Shown piece after piece: positions 23,935 to 35,232 of a DNA stretch of 64,000 nt. Numbering within the stretch: position 1 is the stretch's first letter; every line of letters starts with the position of its first letter. The position numbers and the translations under genes were made by a program. The notes below the pieces were generated by a model that was not told where the DNA came from, did no database searches, and saw nothing but the letters and a program-made list of their open reading frames with translations. Origin of the DNA: Buddleja alternifolia (taxonomy: Eukaryota; Streptophyta; Magnoliopsida; Lamiales; Scrophulariaceae); contig CM033401.1 of assembly GCA_019426215.1 (NCBI GenBank), positions 11,227,134 through 11,291,133 on the forward strand, written 5' to 3'.

Positions 23935-25574
23935 ATCAATTGCTCGACCTCGAGCAATAAGAGCTATAAGGCAAGATCAACATCATTCAATGGGAGAAAA
24001 CAAAACAACTAACTAACTCACTTTCGTGGAGTAAACGATTGCACTTAGCGGGTGCAACAAGCTTTTAAACCTTTGAGTTACCTCAAAGGACGAGTTATAG
24101 TCTCGTGAGGGTTTGCATACGATATACCCACAAAATCTAGCAAATTTTCAATCCCATCCGAATCAACACATCTCAATATGATCAACAAGAATGAATGGCA
24201 TAAAATCAACCTTTTAAAGTTCACAAATATATATATATACATATCAACTACTTTTGCTCATGTGACACCAATACTTGAAACGACTCCCTAGGGTGCAGTG
24301 AAAAATAAATCTAGGGTATTATAGTCGAGAGGCATCCTTACCAAATTTTGGACATTAATCCCATATCTATCAACTTTTGATCAAACACAAGGCACAAGAA
24401 TTATAGAAAATCTCATAGCCATTTAAATTTCATTATCTCAAATATTCAACATTCAATTCATATGGAATTTCCATTAAACTTCATTAAGGCTAGATCATGT
24501 GCAATGTTTTATTCCATTAGGCTTTCTATGACACCCATGTAGCAAGTTTTAGACCAATGACTCCCAAACTAGATAGTTTTGGGGCATTAAGTGTAGAGAC
24601 ACTCCTAAGGATTTAATCACTCGAGTGTCAAAGGTCACGAAATAAAACTAGATCTTTTAAACAATTCACTTCTTTTGGCTTGAGCAAAGCTCAAATTAGC
24701 ATAATAGTACAGTATATAGGCATGAAACGTTTCACCTCCGGTACGTATTAGCCTGACCACTTTTGGTCATACCAAAATTCAACCTTTTCAATTCATTGTT
24801 TAGCATATAAAATTACTACTCAACTTATAACCTTATGAAAAATCTAAGTTAATATTTTCGGGAAAAATTCCTTAAGTGTCTCAAGATGGTTATCCTCTCA
24901 ACTCCTCTACCTTCAATTTAAGTGCATTGTGAATCATCTAAAGAATCAATTCTAGTCTAAGGTCTCCACGAGCAATTTCAACGATATATATATTCCATTA
25001 AATTCAAATTATTTCAAGAATTCATGCCATTTTTCAAGTTAATCAATTTCAATGCATCAATTGGAAAGATTAAAAAAAATTCATGCTTGATTTTCTCAAC
25101 AAAGAAGCATATAAACATGATTTCAAACAAACTTTCCCCCAAAATTAAGCTAAAAATTAGGATTGCACCATCAAAGTTCAAAATAAGTACTCTTCTACCC
25201 CCAAACTTAAATCCAACATTGTCCTCAATGTTGTTACAACAAGCATACACAACGGTAAAAGAACACTTACAACTAAGGATGTTGAAAAACATCCTTAAAC
25301 TTCCAATACATAATCCTGTATCTTCTCCTCCTCTCGAGTAAAATGAGCATCTCTAAACATGGGGTCCAAATGTGCATCATATCTTACACTTCAACTTTTC
25401 AAACCATCAAGCATAAGAAAACGTACATGCCAAAAGTGCATGTTTGAACACAGCATAAAGAAACAAACTAAACAAAACAAAAACAAAATCAAAAAGAAAA
25501 ACAAACTTACAAACTTGGGTTGCCTCCCAAGAAGCGCTAGTTTAGAGTCGGTAGCTCGACTTTACCGAGTTATT
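23935..25574 (-). other. Untranslated 3' internal region of the gypsy-like element
   Basis: No coding frame of note. It carries CTTGGGAGGCAACCCAAG near 25518 and long segments homologous to 10823-12440 on the other strand. The minus frame 25014-25292 and plus frame 25024-25341 overlap each other and are probably fortuitous. Confidence 0.7.
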
Positions 25575-26504
25575 TTAAGGCGGTTTCCGAATGAATGCCT
25601 TGTTTATTATCCAATTCACTCTCGGGTATCGCTTCAACTTATGGCCATTGGTAGTGAAGGTTGGCCTATCATTTGTGCTACATACCATAGGTTGGGACCA
25701 AGCAATCATCCACTCCCGAATTTTTGTATGGTCCCTCAACACCTCAATTACTCTTTCTTCCCCGTGCGTTGGGTGATGGTGTGAACTTTCTTCACCCATC
25801 ACTTTGACATATGCGGAGTCCATGATGTAGGGATGTAGAAGATGATTGGTTCGTTTTTCCTGAAAGTGCTCAACACTAAAAGGATCAAAAGCATCAATGT
25901 GTAGATACAAATCAAAATCAAGGGGATGCTCAAAAACCTTATAGCTATCACAAATAACCATGTCATCTCCTACACTAAAGGACAACTTACCATCATCGGC
26001 ATCAAATACCGATTCACTTGTGGTTACGAGAGATGGTAAAGGAATGTCAACAACCTTAGAAAGGATAGGAGGCAAATGCTCATCATTGGAGGAATTTGCT
26101 TTCGATTTTTCCAACTTCCTTTCATTCAATGTCACGGTGTTGCATTCCTCCTTTTGATCTATCTCAGTGGTACCAAGCAATGCCCATGGTACTTTCTCAG
26201 ATATGTCGCTCGTTAGTTGCTTGAGTTGATGATTCATCTCCTTCATTTCCCGCAATGCGTCCTTCATCATAAGGCGGAGCTCTCCAATGGAGTTATCACG
26301 TTGTTCCTCCAGCGTAGGAATTCTTTCTTGGTAATGTTGTGGAAAGAACCCTTGTGCATAACATGCTTCAATGATGCTTTGCAGCCATAATTGATTCTCT
26401 GGTAGTGTCATATCTGGGAAATTGCAATCCTTTGCAAATTGAATGATGTTTTGCAACCATAATTGATTCTCCGGAAGGGTCATATCTGGAAAATTGCTAG
26501 CCAT
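25575..26504 (-). CDS. ORF of the non-autonomous gypsy-like element (309 residues)
   Basis: An open frame of 309 residues starts 86 bp inside the primer binding site, in the place of gag. Residues ~4-21 and ~28-45 are a tandem duplication (NFPDMTLPENQLWLQ occurs twice). A coiled-coil-like stretch follows (ELRLMMKDALREMKEMNHQL). No zinc knuckle, protease, RT or integrase is present, so mobilisation must have depended on proteins from other elements. I do not recognise a domain. It could be a degenerate gag or an element-specific protein. It is the only copy with this ORF in the window. Confidence 0.6.
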   Translation of the reverse strand: MASNFPDMTLPENQLWLQNIIQFAKDCNFPDMTLPENQLWLQSIIEACYAQGFFPQHYQERIPTLEEQRDNSIGELRLMMKDALREMKEMNHQLKQLTSDISEKVPWALLGTTEIDQKEECNTVTLNERKLEKSKANSSNDEHLPPILSKVVDIPLPSLVTTSESVFDADDGKLSFSVGDDMVICDSYKVFEHPLDFDLYLHIDAFDPFSVEHFQEKRTNHLLHPYIMDSAYVKVMGEESSHHHPTHGEERVIEVLRDHTKIREWMIAWSQPMVCSTNDRPTFTTNGHKLKRYPRVNWIINKAFIRKPP

Positions 26505-26589
26505 TGCGAGGTAATCGTGCGGAAAAAAAAATAGACAAAAAATAAATACATAAAACTTGCAATAAAATCAAAAACTAAAATTAAACAAG

Positions 26590-26607
26590 TCCCCGGCAAC
26601 GGCGTCA
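26590..26607 (-). other. Primer binding site (tRNA-Asp type)
   Basis: TGACGCCGTTGCCGGGGA on the minus strand matches the complement of the plant tRNA-Asp 3' end (TGGCGCCGTTGCCGGGGA) except at one base. Use of tRNA-Asp is a known trait of Athila-type elements. It lies six bases from the LTR end. Confidence 0.82.
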
Positions 26608-26613
26608 AAAACT

Positions 26614-28326
26614 TGACACGCTAAAAGCTAACGTGCTATAATAGCAAGTGCACTAGTCGTGTGTAGTAATAAAAGTGGACGAGAAGTCCGGATTGTCGAA
26701 CCACAAGGACTTGAATTCTAGTTTACGATTTTATAACAACAAAGATCAACACAATAAAGGTAAAATGAGTGTGAAACGCGTAAGATAAGAACAAGGTTGC
26801 ACAAGTGATTTAAAACCAATTATAAAGGGAGACTAAGGCACATGCTAGGTCCAAATTGATCAAATATACTTATAAAGGCTCTTGTTGTAGAATTACTCTT
26901 ATATTGTTATGGTGAAAACTCCTAAGGTAGAGAATAGCCGATGTCTCGCGTATAAACTCCTATACTTAGATCGTGATTTCCCAAATATCCCTATCCGGAA
27001 ATCTAACCACTAAACATGCATTAATGTACTAGAGTTCACTCGATTTGAATCGAACGACTTCACCCGGGAATCTTTACCTATGTCTAGGGCAATTCCTCAT
27101 TAGTTGCGGGTCATGATGTGAATTTCTTGCACCCTAAGTCAATTTTCTCCCGAAATATTAACCTAGGCATAAGATTCTAACATATAGTGATCAAGTATAT
27201 GCAAGATAGACAAAAACACAATTCACATCACATAACAATATAAGAACAACCTCAACAATCATCTATTGTAAGCATATATCACAATTTGGCCTTACATGGC
27301 CCTAGTCTTACGAATTTAGTTCATAATTGAAAGCATAAAAGACATAAGAGGAATATTCATAGACATAAATGAAATGAAAAGCTCTTAAAAACTCCCTAAA
27401 TGGTGAATGATGATGGATCTTGAAGTTGAGCCTTCAATCCCCAAGCTCTTTTCCTTCCTCTAGTTTTCCCCTCCAAGAGTGATGAAGAATGGTGATGAAT
27501 GGTGGAGAAATCAGATTAGGGGTTGCCCCCCTGTCCTCCAAGAATCTGAAATTGATAGTGAATGATGAAGAGTATGGGTTCCCCCTCCTTTTATAGCCAA
27601 AATTCCACTAAAGTATGCATTAAGAATTCCCATTAAAGTTCCCCAATGAGAATTCCACCTAAGGTGATGCTTAAAGTTTGGCTTTTAAGATTCCAACCAG
27701 CTAAAAAATGCTGAACTTTCGGCCCTTAAGAATTCCACCAAGTATAACCATGTGAAAACTTCAACAAAACACATGCATGCTGCCATTTTCTTGCTTTCCA
27801 GCGCAGTCTTAGTATTTTCCTCATAAACTTCTCCACAGATCTCCAAATTAAATGATTCAAGTCCCCATGTGCATATAAAACATAGATCTACAACTTATTA
27901 AAAGGACATTTTGTCCAATTCGGTCGCTAAGTATACCTAAATTACATTTCAACATGGAGGTTGTTTCTGATTTGGCGCCCATAAAGTAAATCTACCAAGA
28001 AACCCACTTATGACAACCCCTCAACACATGTGCTGAATTATGGCCAAAAGTGATTCTTACCCATCATATAATGCTGGAATTTAGGCTGAAAAGGAGTAAC
28101 ATTCGGACTATCCATGCCTAGGCATGACTAGGAGGGCGCTGGGGCGTATCCTGGCACATGTACTTCTCTGTTCGGCGCAGCAATCGTATTTCCTTCACAA
28201 TTCTCTCTATAGACTTTCGATTTGGGTGTTTCAAGTTCCCATTTGAAGCTAAGACATACATATAAAACGTTGTAGAAGGAAGCTTTGTCTAATTTGGTCT
28301 GTAAATGTACGAAAATATCGCTCGAA
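26614..28326 (-). repeat. 5' LTR of the array, truncated at its 5' end
   Basis: The LTR ends (minus strand) in ...GTGTCA at 26614 and matches 22457-23707. About 215 bp at the outer end are missing where pararetroviral DNA begins at ~28327. The inferred full LTR is about 1.9 kb. A TATAAAAG box lies at 27588-27595. Confidence 0.83.
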
Positions 28327-30135
28327 TATCCATTCATAATGTCCTATAGGAACATTAAAAGCAGTTTTATATCTATCAGATTTATTAATCTGAATTTGCC
28401 AATATCCTGATTTTAAATCAAATTTAGAAAATATGATTGCATCATATAATCAATCTAAAAGATCTTTTTCATTGGGAATAGGATGTCTAATCCATTTTAA
28501 AACCTTATTAAGAGGCTTATAATTTATAACGAGTCTAGGAACTCCTGTTTCCTGTTCACTATGTTTATTAACATAAAATGCAGTGCATGACCATGGAGAT
28601 TGAGACGGACATATTAAGTTTTTATCAAGCAAGGATTGAACTTCTTTTTTACATAATTCTAAATATTCAGAATTCATTTGACAAGGTCTAGCTTTGGAAA
28701 GAATATTTTTCTCATCAAAATCATTTTCATAAGGAAGATTAACAATATGTTTCTTTCGATCCCAAAAAGCATTAGGATGATCATTACAAATTTCTAAGCA
28801 AAATTTATTACGAAGAAGTTTAATTTTATCCTGTAATTTAGGATTTTGAAGTTTTTCTTCAAGAGTTAAAATATTAACTTCAGTTTTAAGAAAGTTTAAT
28901 TGATTTTCTTTAGCTTTGATATGTTCATACATCCCAAGTAAAACTTTTGTAAAAGGTTTTGTTATAAATTTCAAATGTATAGGCTTATTTTTATAAGTAC
29001 CTATAATTCCTTTTTTATTTACGGTTATAAAAGGGTAAAGTTTTGTGATAAAAAGTGATCCAAGTATAACTCGATTAGAAATATTTTTAACAAGTAAGAA
29101 ACTTGTAAGAATACAAGTTTTATCAATACAAACAAAAGCTTTTGGAAGCTTAAAACTGATATCTAGATTTTTTCCTCCAGCATGGGATAAAGAATGTGTA
29201 GTTTTTTGAAAATATCTAGTAGGAATTAGTCCTTCCTGTATAACATTTAAATCTGCCCCACTATCAACCAAGGCAATAAATTCTTTTGAGAAATAATTAT
29301 CTATTAAAAAAGTAATTTTTATAGTCCATTTTTGAGAAATTATTTGCTCAAGAGTATTTAGAAAATTATCATTTGGAAATTGAAAATTATTCATATTAGC
29401 TATATGTTCCTCTTGATGAAGAGAATTTGTTTCAGAATTAAGTTCTAGTTTTGCAATTTTATGATCAAGATTTTTATTTTCTTGTTTTAAAGAATCAATT
29501 TCCTTTCTTAAATGATTCATTTCTATTATAATATCATTTAAGGATGTAGGAGTTGTAACAACTTGTCTTTCTTTAAGAATTTTATAAACTTCAGACATAG
29601 AATATGGTTCAGGAGAAGTTATTACTTCCTCTCTACTATGTCTAGTATCACTAGAAGTACTGGGAGTATTGTCTATTTGATCAATGATTTTTGATCGTAA
29701 ATCAGAATCTTTAATATGTTTAAGTAACTCAAAAATATTTTGACTATCTAAAATATTTATTTCCATATCTTGAAATTGAGATAAAATTTTATAATATTCC
29801 TTTTCTTCTGTATTATTAATACAAGGTTGACCTTGTTGACAAGGTTCACATTCTGACTCCGATGTAGATTCCAATTCAGATATGATGGATTCATTATCTA
29901 AAACTTTAATTTTTTTCAGAATCACTACTAGATTCAGAATATGATTCTGTTTCTGTATTATCAGAATTTTCTGAATTAATAATATTTTTGATATTTTTTC
30001 TTTGGTATCATCATCTATTTGAAGATTATTAATCTTCTTTTTGGGCCAACAATTTCTTGCATAATGACCAGTTCTTCCACATTTTCGACAAACAATAAAA
30101 AAAATTATATTTTTTATTTTCTTCTCTTTCTTCAT
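28327..30135 (-). pseudogene. Pararetrovirus A: zinc knuckle, protease and RT start
   Basis: The open frame 28450-30135 begins near a CCHC knuckle CRKCGRTGHYARNC, passes a glutamate-rich spacer and coiled-coil-like stretch, then a retropepsin motif with LVDSGADLN, and ends in the RT fingers (SPWSCTAFYVNK, RLVINYKPLNK). A TGA at 28450-28452 interrupts RT, and the same stop is present in copy B at 38008-38010. RT is then open for ~40 more codons and is cut at 28327 before the YIDD catalytic motif. It cannot encode a working polymerase. Confidence 0.88.
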
Positions 30136-30228
30136 TTCTTTTTAATTTTTTCTCTCATTTCTTTTTAGAATATTTTTTCTTTCTTTTAGGATATTCCATT
30201 GTTTATCCTTTTTCTTTCCTTTTATATT

Positions 30229-31090
30229 TTAATACTTAGAAGGTAAATCCATTCCAAATTGACTGCAAAAATGTCCTAATTGTTTTCTTTCTATTAGATT
30301 CTGTCTTTTTAATTGTTGGTTTAATTTAATTTCATTACAAAGATTTAATCCTTCTTGGATGCTTGTACCAATTAATTTTCCATAAGTATAATTATCATAA
30401 GGGATTGACATTAAATTTCCTCTTAATGTTCTTCTAACCTTTTCTGCAAACAAATGAGGTAATCCATCTATAAATTTAGATTTCCAATGAGAAATATTAC
30501 TTTCAGGTAATTCCATGACTCTACTAAGAAAAGTATCTTTATACCACCTAAAATCTGTTAGTGTTTTACACTTAAGATTTAGTAATAATGTTCTAATAGT
30601 TTCACAATTATCAGAATATCTTCCAGTAAAATGTTCAACAATATTGACAATTAAGGTATAAACTGAGTTTTCAACTAAATGATTATCTTCCTTCTTTACA
30701 GTATTTAAAATTTCATCTCTATTATTTTGAGTTAAATAATGATCCCACCATCCTTTTAGTTGTCCTGTAAACCCTGCAATTATCATCTTTGCTACATTTT
30801 TATCTGTATTACCATTACTTTTACAAATAGTAGAATACATAAGCATTCTATGAACAACATTATATATCTGATTTTCAGTATATCCATCAATATTTCATTC
30901 ATAAATATTTCTTCCACTATAACTATTGTTAAGAACATATTCTTGTTCTTCATGTAAAACATCCATAGGAGAAGGTCTCCTGTAATAATATAATCTTTGA
31001 CGGGGTTTTGATGCCCATTTTTCATTATTAATTTTATTAATTTGTTCTCTGATGCTCATTCCTTCTTCTGAATTTTTATCTAATGTATTT
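30229..31090 (-). pseudogene. Pararetrovirus A: coat protein region
   Basis: The coat protein core is recognisable from GFTGQLKGWWDHYLT and the following ~170 residues; the long open part is 30229-30846. Upstream, a TGA at 30895-30897 stands where copy B has a tryptophan codon. The frame ends at a TAA at 30229-30231, before the zinc knuckle. The region is also one base out of frame with the movement protein ORF (see that entry). It is a broken gene. Confidence 0.82.
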
Positions 31091-31094
31091 ATTG

Positions 31095-32939
31095 TTAATT
31101 TTTCTTTAATACTCTTTCAACTTTTGATGCAAGTTTATTAATATTTTCATCAATACGAGATCCTTCTTGTAATGTTTTAGCAAAATCTTCTTCTAAAGTA
31201 TTAATGGTTAATTTACTAAATTTTTCTTTTAAAAAGATTTCTAATTCTGATGCAGATTTTAATTTAAAATCTTTGATTTCAGGAGGAGGTTGTATGCTTG
31301 GAGTAGCGATATGACCAGTATCAAGGATTTCAAGATCCTTATCAGAATTTTTAGGTTTATCTATGAGAGTTATTATCTTAGTAACTCTATCATGTAAAGA
31401 GGCTATTTGTTCTCCTAGAACATTAAGAAATATGTTAGCATAATTTTGTTGTTCTATAAGAACATTTATATGTTTACACGTAGTTTGTAATGTATCATTT
31501 TCAAATATTTTTGAAAAAGCAAGAAAATTACAAATTTTTCCTTCCTTTTCCATTTGAAAAGCTTGACAAGGAGGATAAATATCTTTATTAATTTGACCAT
31601 TTAAAAGTTTATAATTTCTTTCGATAACAGAAATATATTGGTCTACATAGGTAGACATAAACCAAGGGACAAAAGGTATTAAAGAATTTATTTCATAACA
31701 AGTATTATAAAATTGTTTTTGTATATAATTTTGTTCATTTTGATTAAAATTATCAAAAAACCAATTTCTAAATAATTCCCATCTGGGTAAATTAAATTTT
31801 TTCTTAATAGTTTTCCTGGCTTCAGAACCAGGACTAAAATCAATTTTGTAACTAAAATCCATTAAAAAGGTGATACTCATTTCAGACATTGTCTCTGCCT
31901 GCTTTATATTAGCCTGCGTATTATTATTATATCCTTTTACAATATTTTCTTTATTAATATATAATTCATCAATCCTAGAATTTCTTAAACATTCTTCATT
32001 TTCTTCTTTGTCTTCTCTAATTTGGGAAGTAGAAGCCCTAGAAGGAGTTTCAACCATATAATCAATAGGAGAGATATACGAATGTAAAGATTGTGATTTG
32101 GATCTAGACAATCTTGATGTAGTATCTAAAAATCTATTAGTATTATCAAATTGTAAATTAATAGTTCCTTCAGGAGTTTGTATAACATCTATAAGATTTG
32201 ATTGAATTTGTTGTTGTGGAGGCATAGCTCTTTCAATTATCCAATTTTCTGGAAAATTTATTTCTTCCCATTTAATAGATCTTCTTGTTATAATATTGGA
32301 TTTACTAAAATTAGTTTCAATCAATATTGTTTCATTTAAAGGTTTATCAACTTTTCTACAATGAGGATTTAAAGTATATAAAGGTTTATAATAAATTCTA
32401 TAACAAATACATATGACTTCCGAACCAGGCACATAATTATAACCATGAGTCTTAACATTCAAAGTTAAAGTATCAAGAATATTAACATCAGATAAAGATA
32501 ATTGTAAATTTGGATATACATCAAAATAGACTGGACCATGAGCCAAACTAGACTGTATAATTCCCATTAAAGATTGTTTCCAATTTAAATTTCTACCATC
32601 TCTTAAGGCTGCTATAAAACTTTCAGGTAATCCTTCTAATGTAAGTGGTTTAAACGCAATTTGCACTAATCCTATATGCAGGAATTTATGAGTATTTTTA
32701 TAAGGAAGTATATCCTTTTCATTTAATAATTTTATAACCATTTCTTCATAATACAGAGAAATAGATTGTTCAGTGGTTTTTACCAACTGTTTTAATCCTA
32801 ATTTTTCAAAAGTTCCTAATTTATAAATTGTTTTTGGTTCAATTCTAGGTATAGTCCACTTATTAAGTAGATCTAAGTCCTGGGGTAAGTCAAATTCAAG
32901 ATTGAGACTATTTTTTACAGTATCTTGATGTCTAATCAT
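31095..32939 (-). pseudogene. Pararetrovirus A: movement protein and N-terminal coat-side region
   Basis: The frame is about 614 residues from the first ATG (32939). The first ~250 residues resemble the caulimovirid/30K movement protein, starting near TIYKLGTFEKLGLKQL and including LTLNVKTHGYNYVPGSEV. A serine-rich linker follows, then a region with YKIDFSPGSEARK and a helical C-terminus. Compared with copy B, one base is missing in an A-run near 31107-31112, which ends the frame early and separates it from the coat protein. Movement proteins act at plasmodesmata; this copy is a relic. Confidence 0.82.
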
Positions 32940-33000
32940 AACAATAATCAAGTGCCTTGTGTTAAATTATATCCTTACCCAACATGATTTCCCCCTAAAG

Positions 33001-33016
33001 CATGGCTCTGATACCA
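33001..33016 (-). other. Pararetrovirus A primer binding site (tRNA-Met)
   Basis: TGGTATCAGAGCCATG on the minus strand is the standard caulimovirid minus-strand primer site, complementary to initiator tRNA-Met. It marks position 1 of the viral genome map. Confidence 0.9.
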
Positions 33017-33025
33017 TCTATGCCC

Positions 33026-33222
33026 AGGGACACAAATGATTCTAAAGAGAGATAGCGATTATAGAAGATTTACTGGATCTAATGCAAGGAGTAGTAAATC
33101 GAGGGACCCCCAGTTTCTCTCAAGGATACTTTTGCAAGGGTCACCACAGAGTCACAAACTATTTTTACAATTTAGTAATCCGTCAATGAAATTAAATCAT
33201 AAAGAATTTTATCCATCAAAGT
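33026..33222 (-). repeat. Viral leader repeat, copy at the A end
   Basis: About 200 bp of viral leader, repeated at 20742-20990, 33990-34240 and (rearranged) 43225-43545. Here it is cut after the phrase GAAATTAAATCAT by AT-rich DNA. Confidence 0.85.
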
Positions 33223-33491
33223 ATATTATATATTATATTATGTAGAATATATTATTCATATGATATTATATATAATATTATGTAAAATATAATATATGTA
33301 TATATTATGTATACAATACCTCTTATGTAATATTATTGTGTATATATTATAAATATATATAATGCATTATAAGTATATATTTTATAGTATATAATAAGTA
33401 TGTTTTATAAATATGTATACATAATACATACATATATTATGTATTGTATAAACATATGCATATACAAGTGTATAATGTATATTTACATATA

Positions 33492-33526
<35 letters not shown>

Positions 33527-33955
33527 CTTGTATGATGTATGCATTTTGAATAATATATATTATTAAATATTTATATCTAATATATATTTGTAAATACTTA
33601 TATACACATATATATAATATTATTTTGTACACATTAACTACATATATATATATATATATATTATGCAAATTTATATGTATATATATATATAATAAATACA
33701 TAATATACTTGTAATATTGTAAAATCATGTATGTGTACATATACATAAAAATAATATATATCGATGTATTATAATACATATATATGTATTATTCATTCAT
33801 ATATAATTATAGACTGATGTATATATTTTAATAGACACACACATATTTATATTATTATGCATATGTATATATATATTCGTATATATATTATTTATAAGTA
33901 ATATACACTTAATATTAGAAAATTACGAACATGTAATATAATACCCAACATGATT
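33223..33955. repeat. AT-rich satellite-like block 2
   Basis: A mosaic of AT-rich sequence between copies A and B. 33232-33290 matches ~20680-20738 directly. 33317-33740 is the inverse of 20095-20520. 33770-33950 is the inverse of 43750-43930. A (GT)n run lies at 33494-33514. Confidence 0.82.
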
Positions 33956-33966
33956 TCCCCCTAAAA

Positions 33967-33982
33967 CATGGCTCTGATACCA
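33967..33982 (-). other. Pararetrovirus B second primer binding site
   Basis: TGGTATCAGAGCCATG on the minus strand follows the leader. Its presence at both ends shows that slightly more than one genome unit is integrated. Viral DNA ends ~12-15 bp further at the AT-rich block. Confidence 0.88.
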
Positions 33983-34474
33983 TTTATGCCCAGGGACACA
34001 AACGATTCCAGAAACAGATAGCAATTATGGAAGATTTATTGGACCTAATGCAGGGAGTAGTAAATCAAGGGACCCCCAGTTTCTCACAAGGATACTTTTG
34101 CAAGGGTCACCACAGATTCACAAACTATTTTTACAATTTAGTAATCCGTCAATGAAATTAAATCATCAAGAATTTTCATACAAACGCCCAAAACACCAAA
34201 CATTACGGCTAACACGGCAACAATATGAATATCATTCTTAATGATCCAATTTCAGCCAGTTTACTAAATTAACCCATTAGAGTCCATACCATAATGGAAA
34301 TCCCTTTTTTAGAATTATCAATCCATGTTTTTTAAAAGAATCATGTGAGTTTAGATATAATTTAACACAAAAGGATTTAGCTTATAAGGCTCATCCTTAC
34401 AACAAAAGAAATAAAAGTAATATAATATTGAAGATGAATAAGAGAATAAGAGAAGTTACAATATAAACTCTTCT

Positions 34475-34480
34475 TTTATT
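34475..34480 (-). terminator. Viral poly(A) signal in the leader of copy B
   Basis: AATAAA on the minus strand lies ~140 bp downstream of the TATA box, as in caulimovirid genomes where the signal is bypassed once to give a terminally redundant RNA. Fragment C has the same signal at 21217-21222. Confidence 0.55.
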
Positions 34481-34620
34481 TCTTCAACTTCAGAAATTTA
34501 CAGGGACTTAGTATTTTACAACGGAGATGGAAGCTGAAGCGATAATTTAGAGAGAGAGGTATGGGAGGAAAGGCTACAAAAACTAAGGAAAACTCTGCCT
34601 AACCCAAGACCAAGCCCCCC

Positions 34621-34628
34621 TATTTATA
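34621..34628 (-). promoter_or_regulatory. TATA box of pararetrovirus B
   Basis: TATAAATA followed by a G-run on the minus strand, aligned with the same element in fragment C. It lies ~640 bp upstream of the primer site, a typical leader length. Confidence 0.6.
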
Positions 34629-34776
34629 GATACATAAGTCGGCGGATGTGAAAATTTTTACAAAATAGTTAATTACTATTTGCACAGTGATTTTACTGTT
34701 ATGAACAGTGCCGAATGAACAGAATTTTCTTATTTATGATCAAAATGTAATCTTTATCTGATCAGCTTTGCTTCTT

Positions 34777-35224
34777 GTTTTTTTTTTTAGGTGAAAAGTA
34801 AGAACTTTTATACCCCACACTCAAAATATGTACACAATCCAAAATACATAGGCTTTACAATTTCTAGCCTATGTACTCAATCTGGGAATGTAAAAACAAA
34901 ACACTACCAAACAAAACTCAACTATTCTATGGTTGTAGTATACTATTTAGATATGTTCTATCTCTTTCTCTTAAAGTGCCATTCAAGTATCCTTCAAACT
35001 GGATTTGCAACTCTTTCTTGAGCCCTTCAAACACACCAGCAACTGTTCTCTCAATTTGGGTAAAAATCCTTTTATTGCGCTCTTCCCAAATCTTGTATAG
35101 AATCCCTGCCATACTTGCAACAATAATTCCTTGTCTTAATTTCCACCCTTTAAATGCATAACACAACCATTGCCTCCATCTAACAAACTGAATAGGCCAC
35201 TTATGGACCTATAGCCACTGCATA
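34777..35224 (-). mobile_element. 5'-truncated LINE fragment inserted in copy B
   Basis: It ends in an A-run on the minus strand (34778-34788) and encodes a 79-residue piece with KIWEERNKRIF, typical of the C-terminal zf-RVT region of plant LINE ORF2. TTGCTTCTT flanks it on both sides (34768-34776 and 35225-35233), a perfect 9 bp duplication. It separates ORF2 from the viral promoter and is absent from fragment C. Confidence 0.85.
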
Positions 35225-35232
35225 TTGCTTCT

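Larger units (their letters stand above)
21505..28326 (-). mobile_element. Tandem array of a non-autonomous Athila/Tat-like LTR element
   Basis: In element orientation (right to left) the order is 5' LTR (28326-26614), primer site, ORF, 3' untranslated region, LTR (23920-22457), then a second internal fragment (22453-21505). The second internal fragment is ~99% like 24800-25749 by eye. It joins the partial LTR directly, lacking the primer site and most of the ORF. Such an LTR-internal-LTR-internal chain is expected from unequal recombination between copies followed by deletion. Confidence 0.82.
28327..33222 (-). mobile_element. Endogenous pararetrovirus copy A (florendovirus/petuvirus-like), half length
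   Basis: The minus strand runs from a leader piece (33222-33026) and primer site through movement protein, coat protein, zinc knuckle and protease into RT, where it stops abruptly at the LTR array. RNase H, ORF2 and the promoter are absent here. The order of domains in one frame lineage matches florendoviruses and petuvirus among Caulimoviridae. The genus call is inference. Confidence 0.88.
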
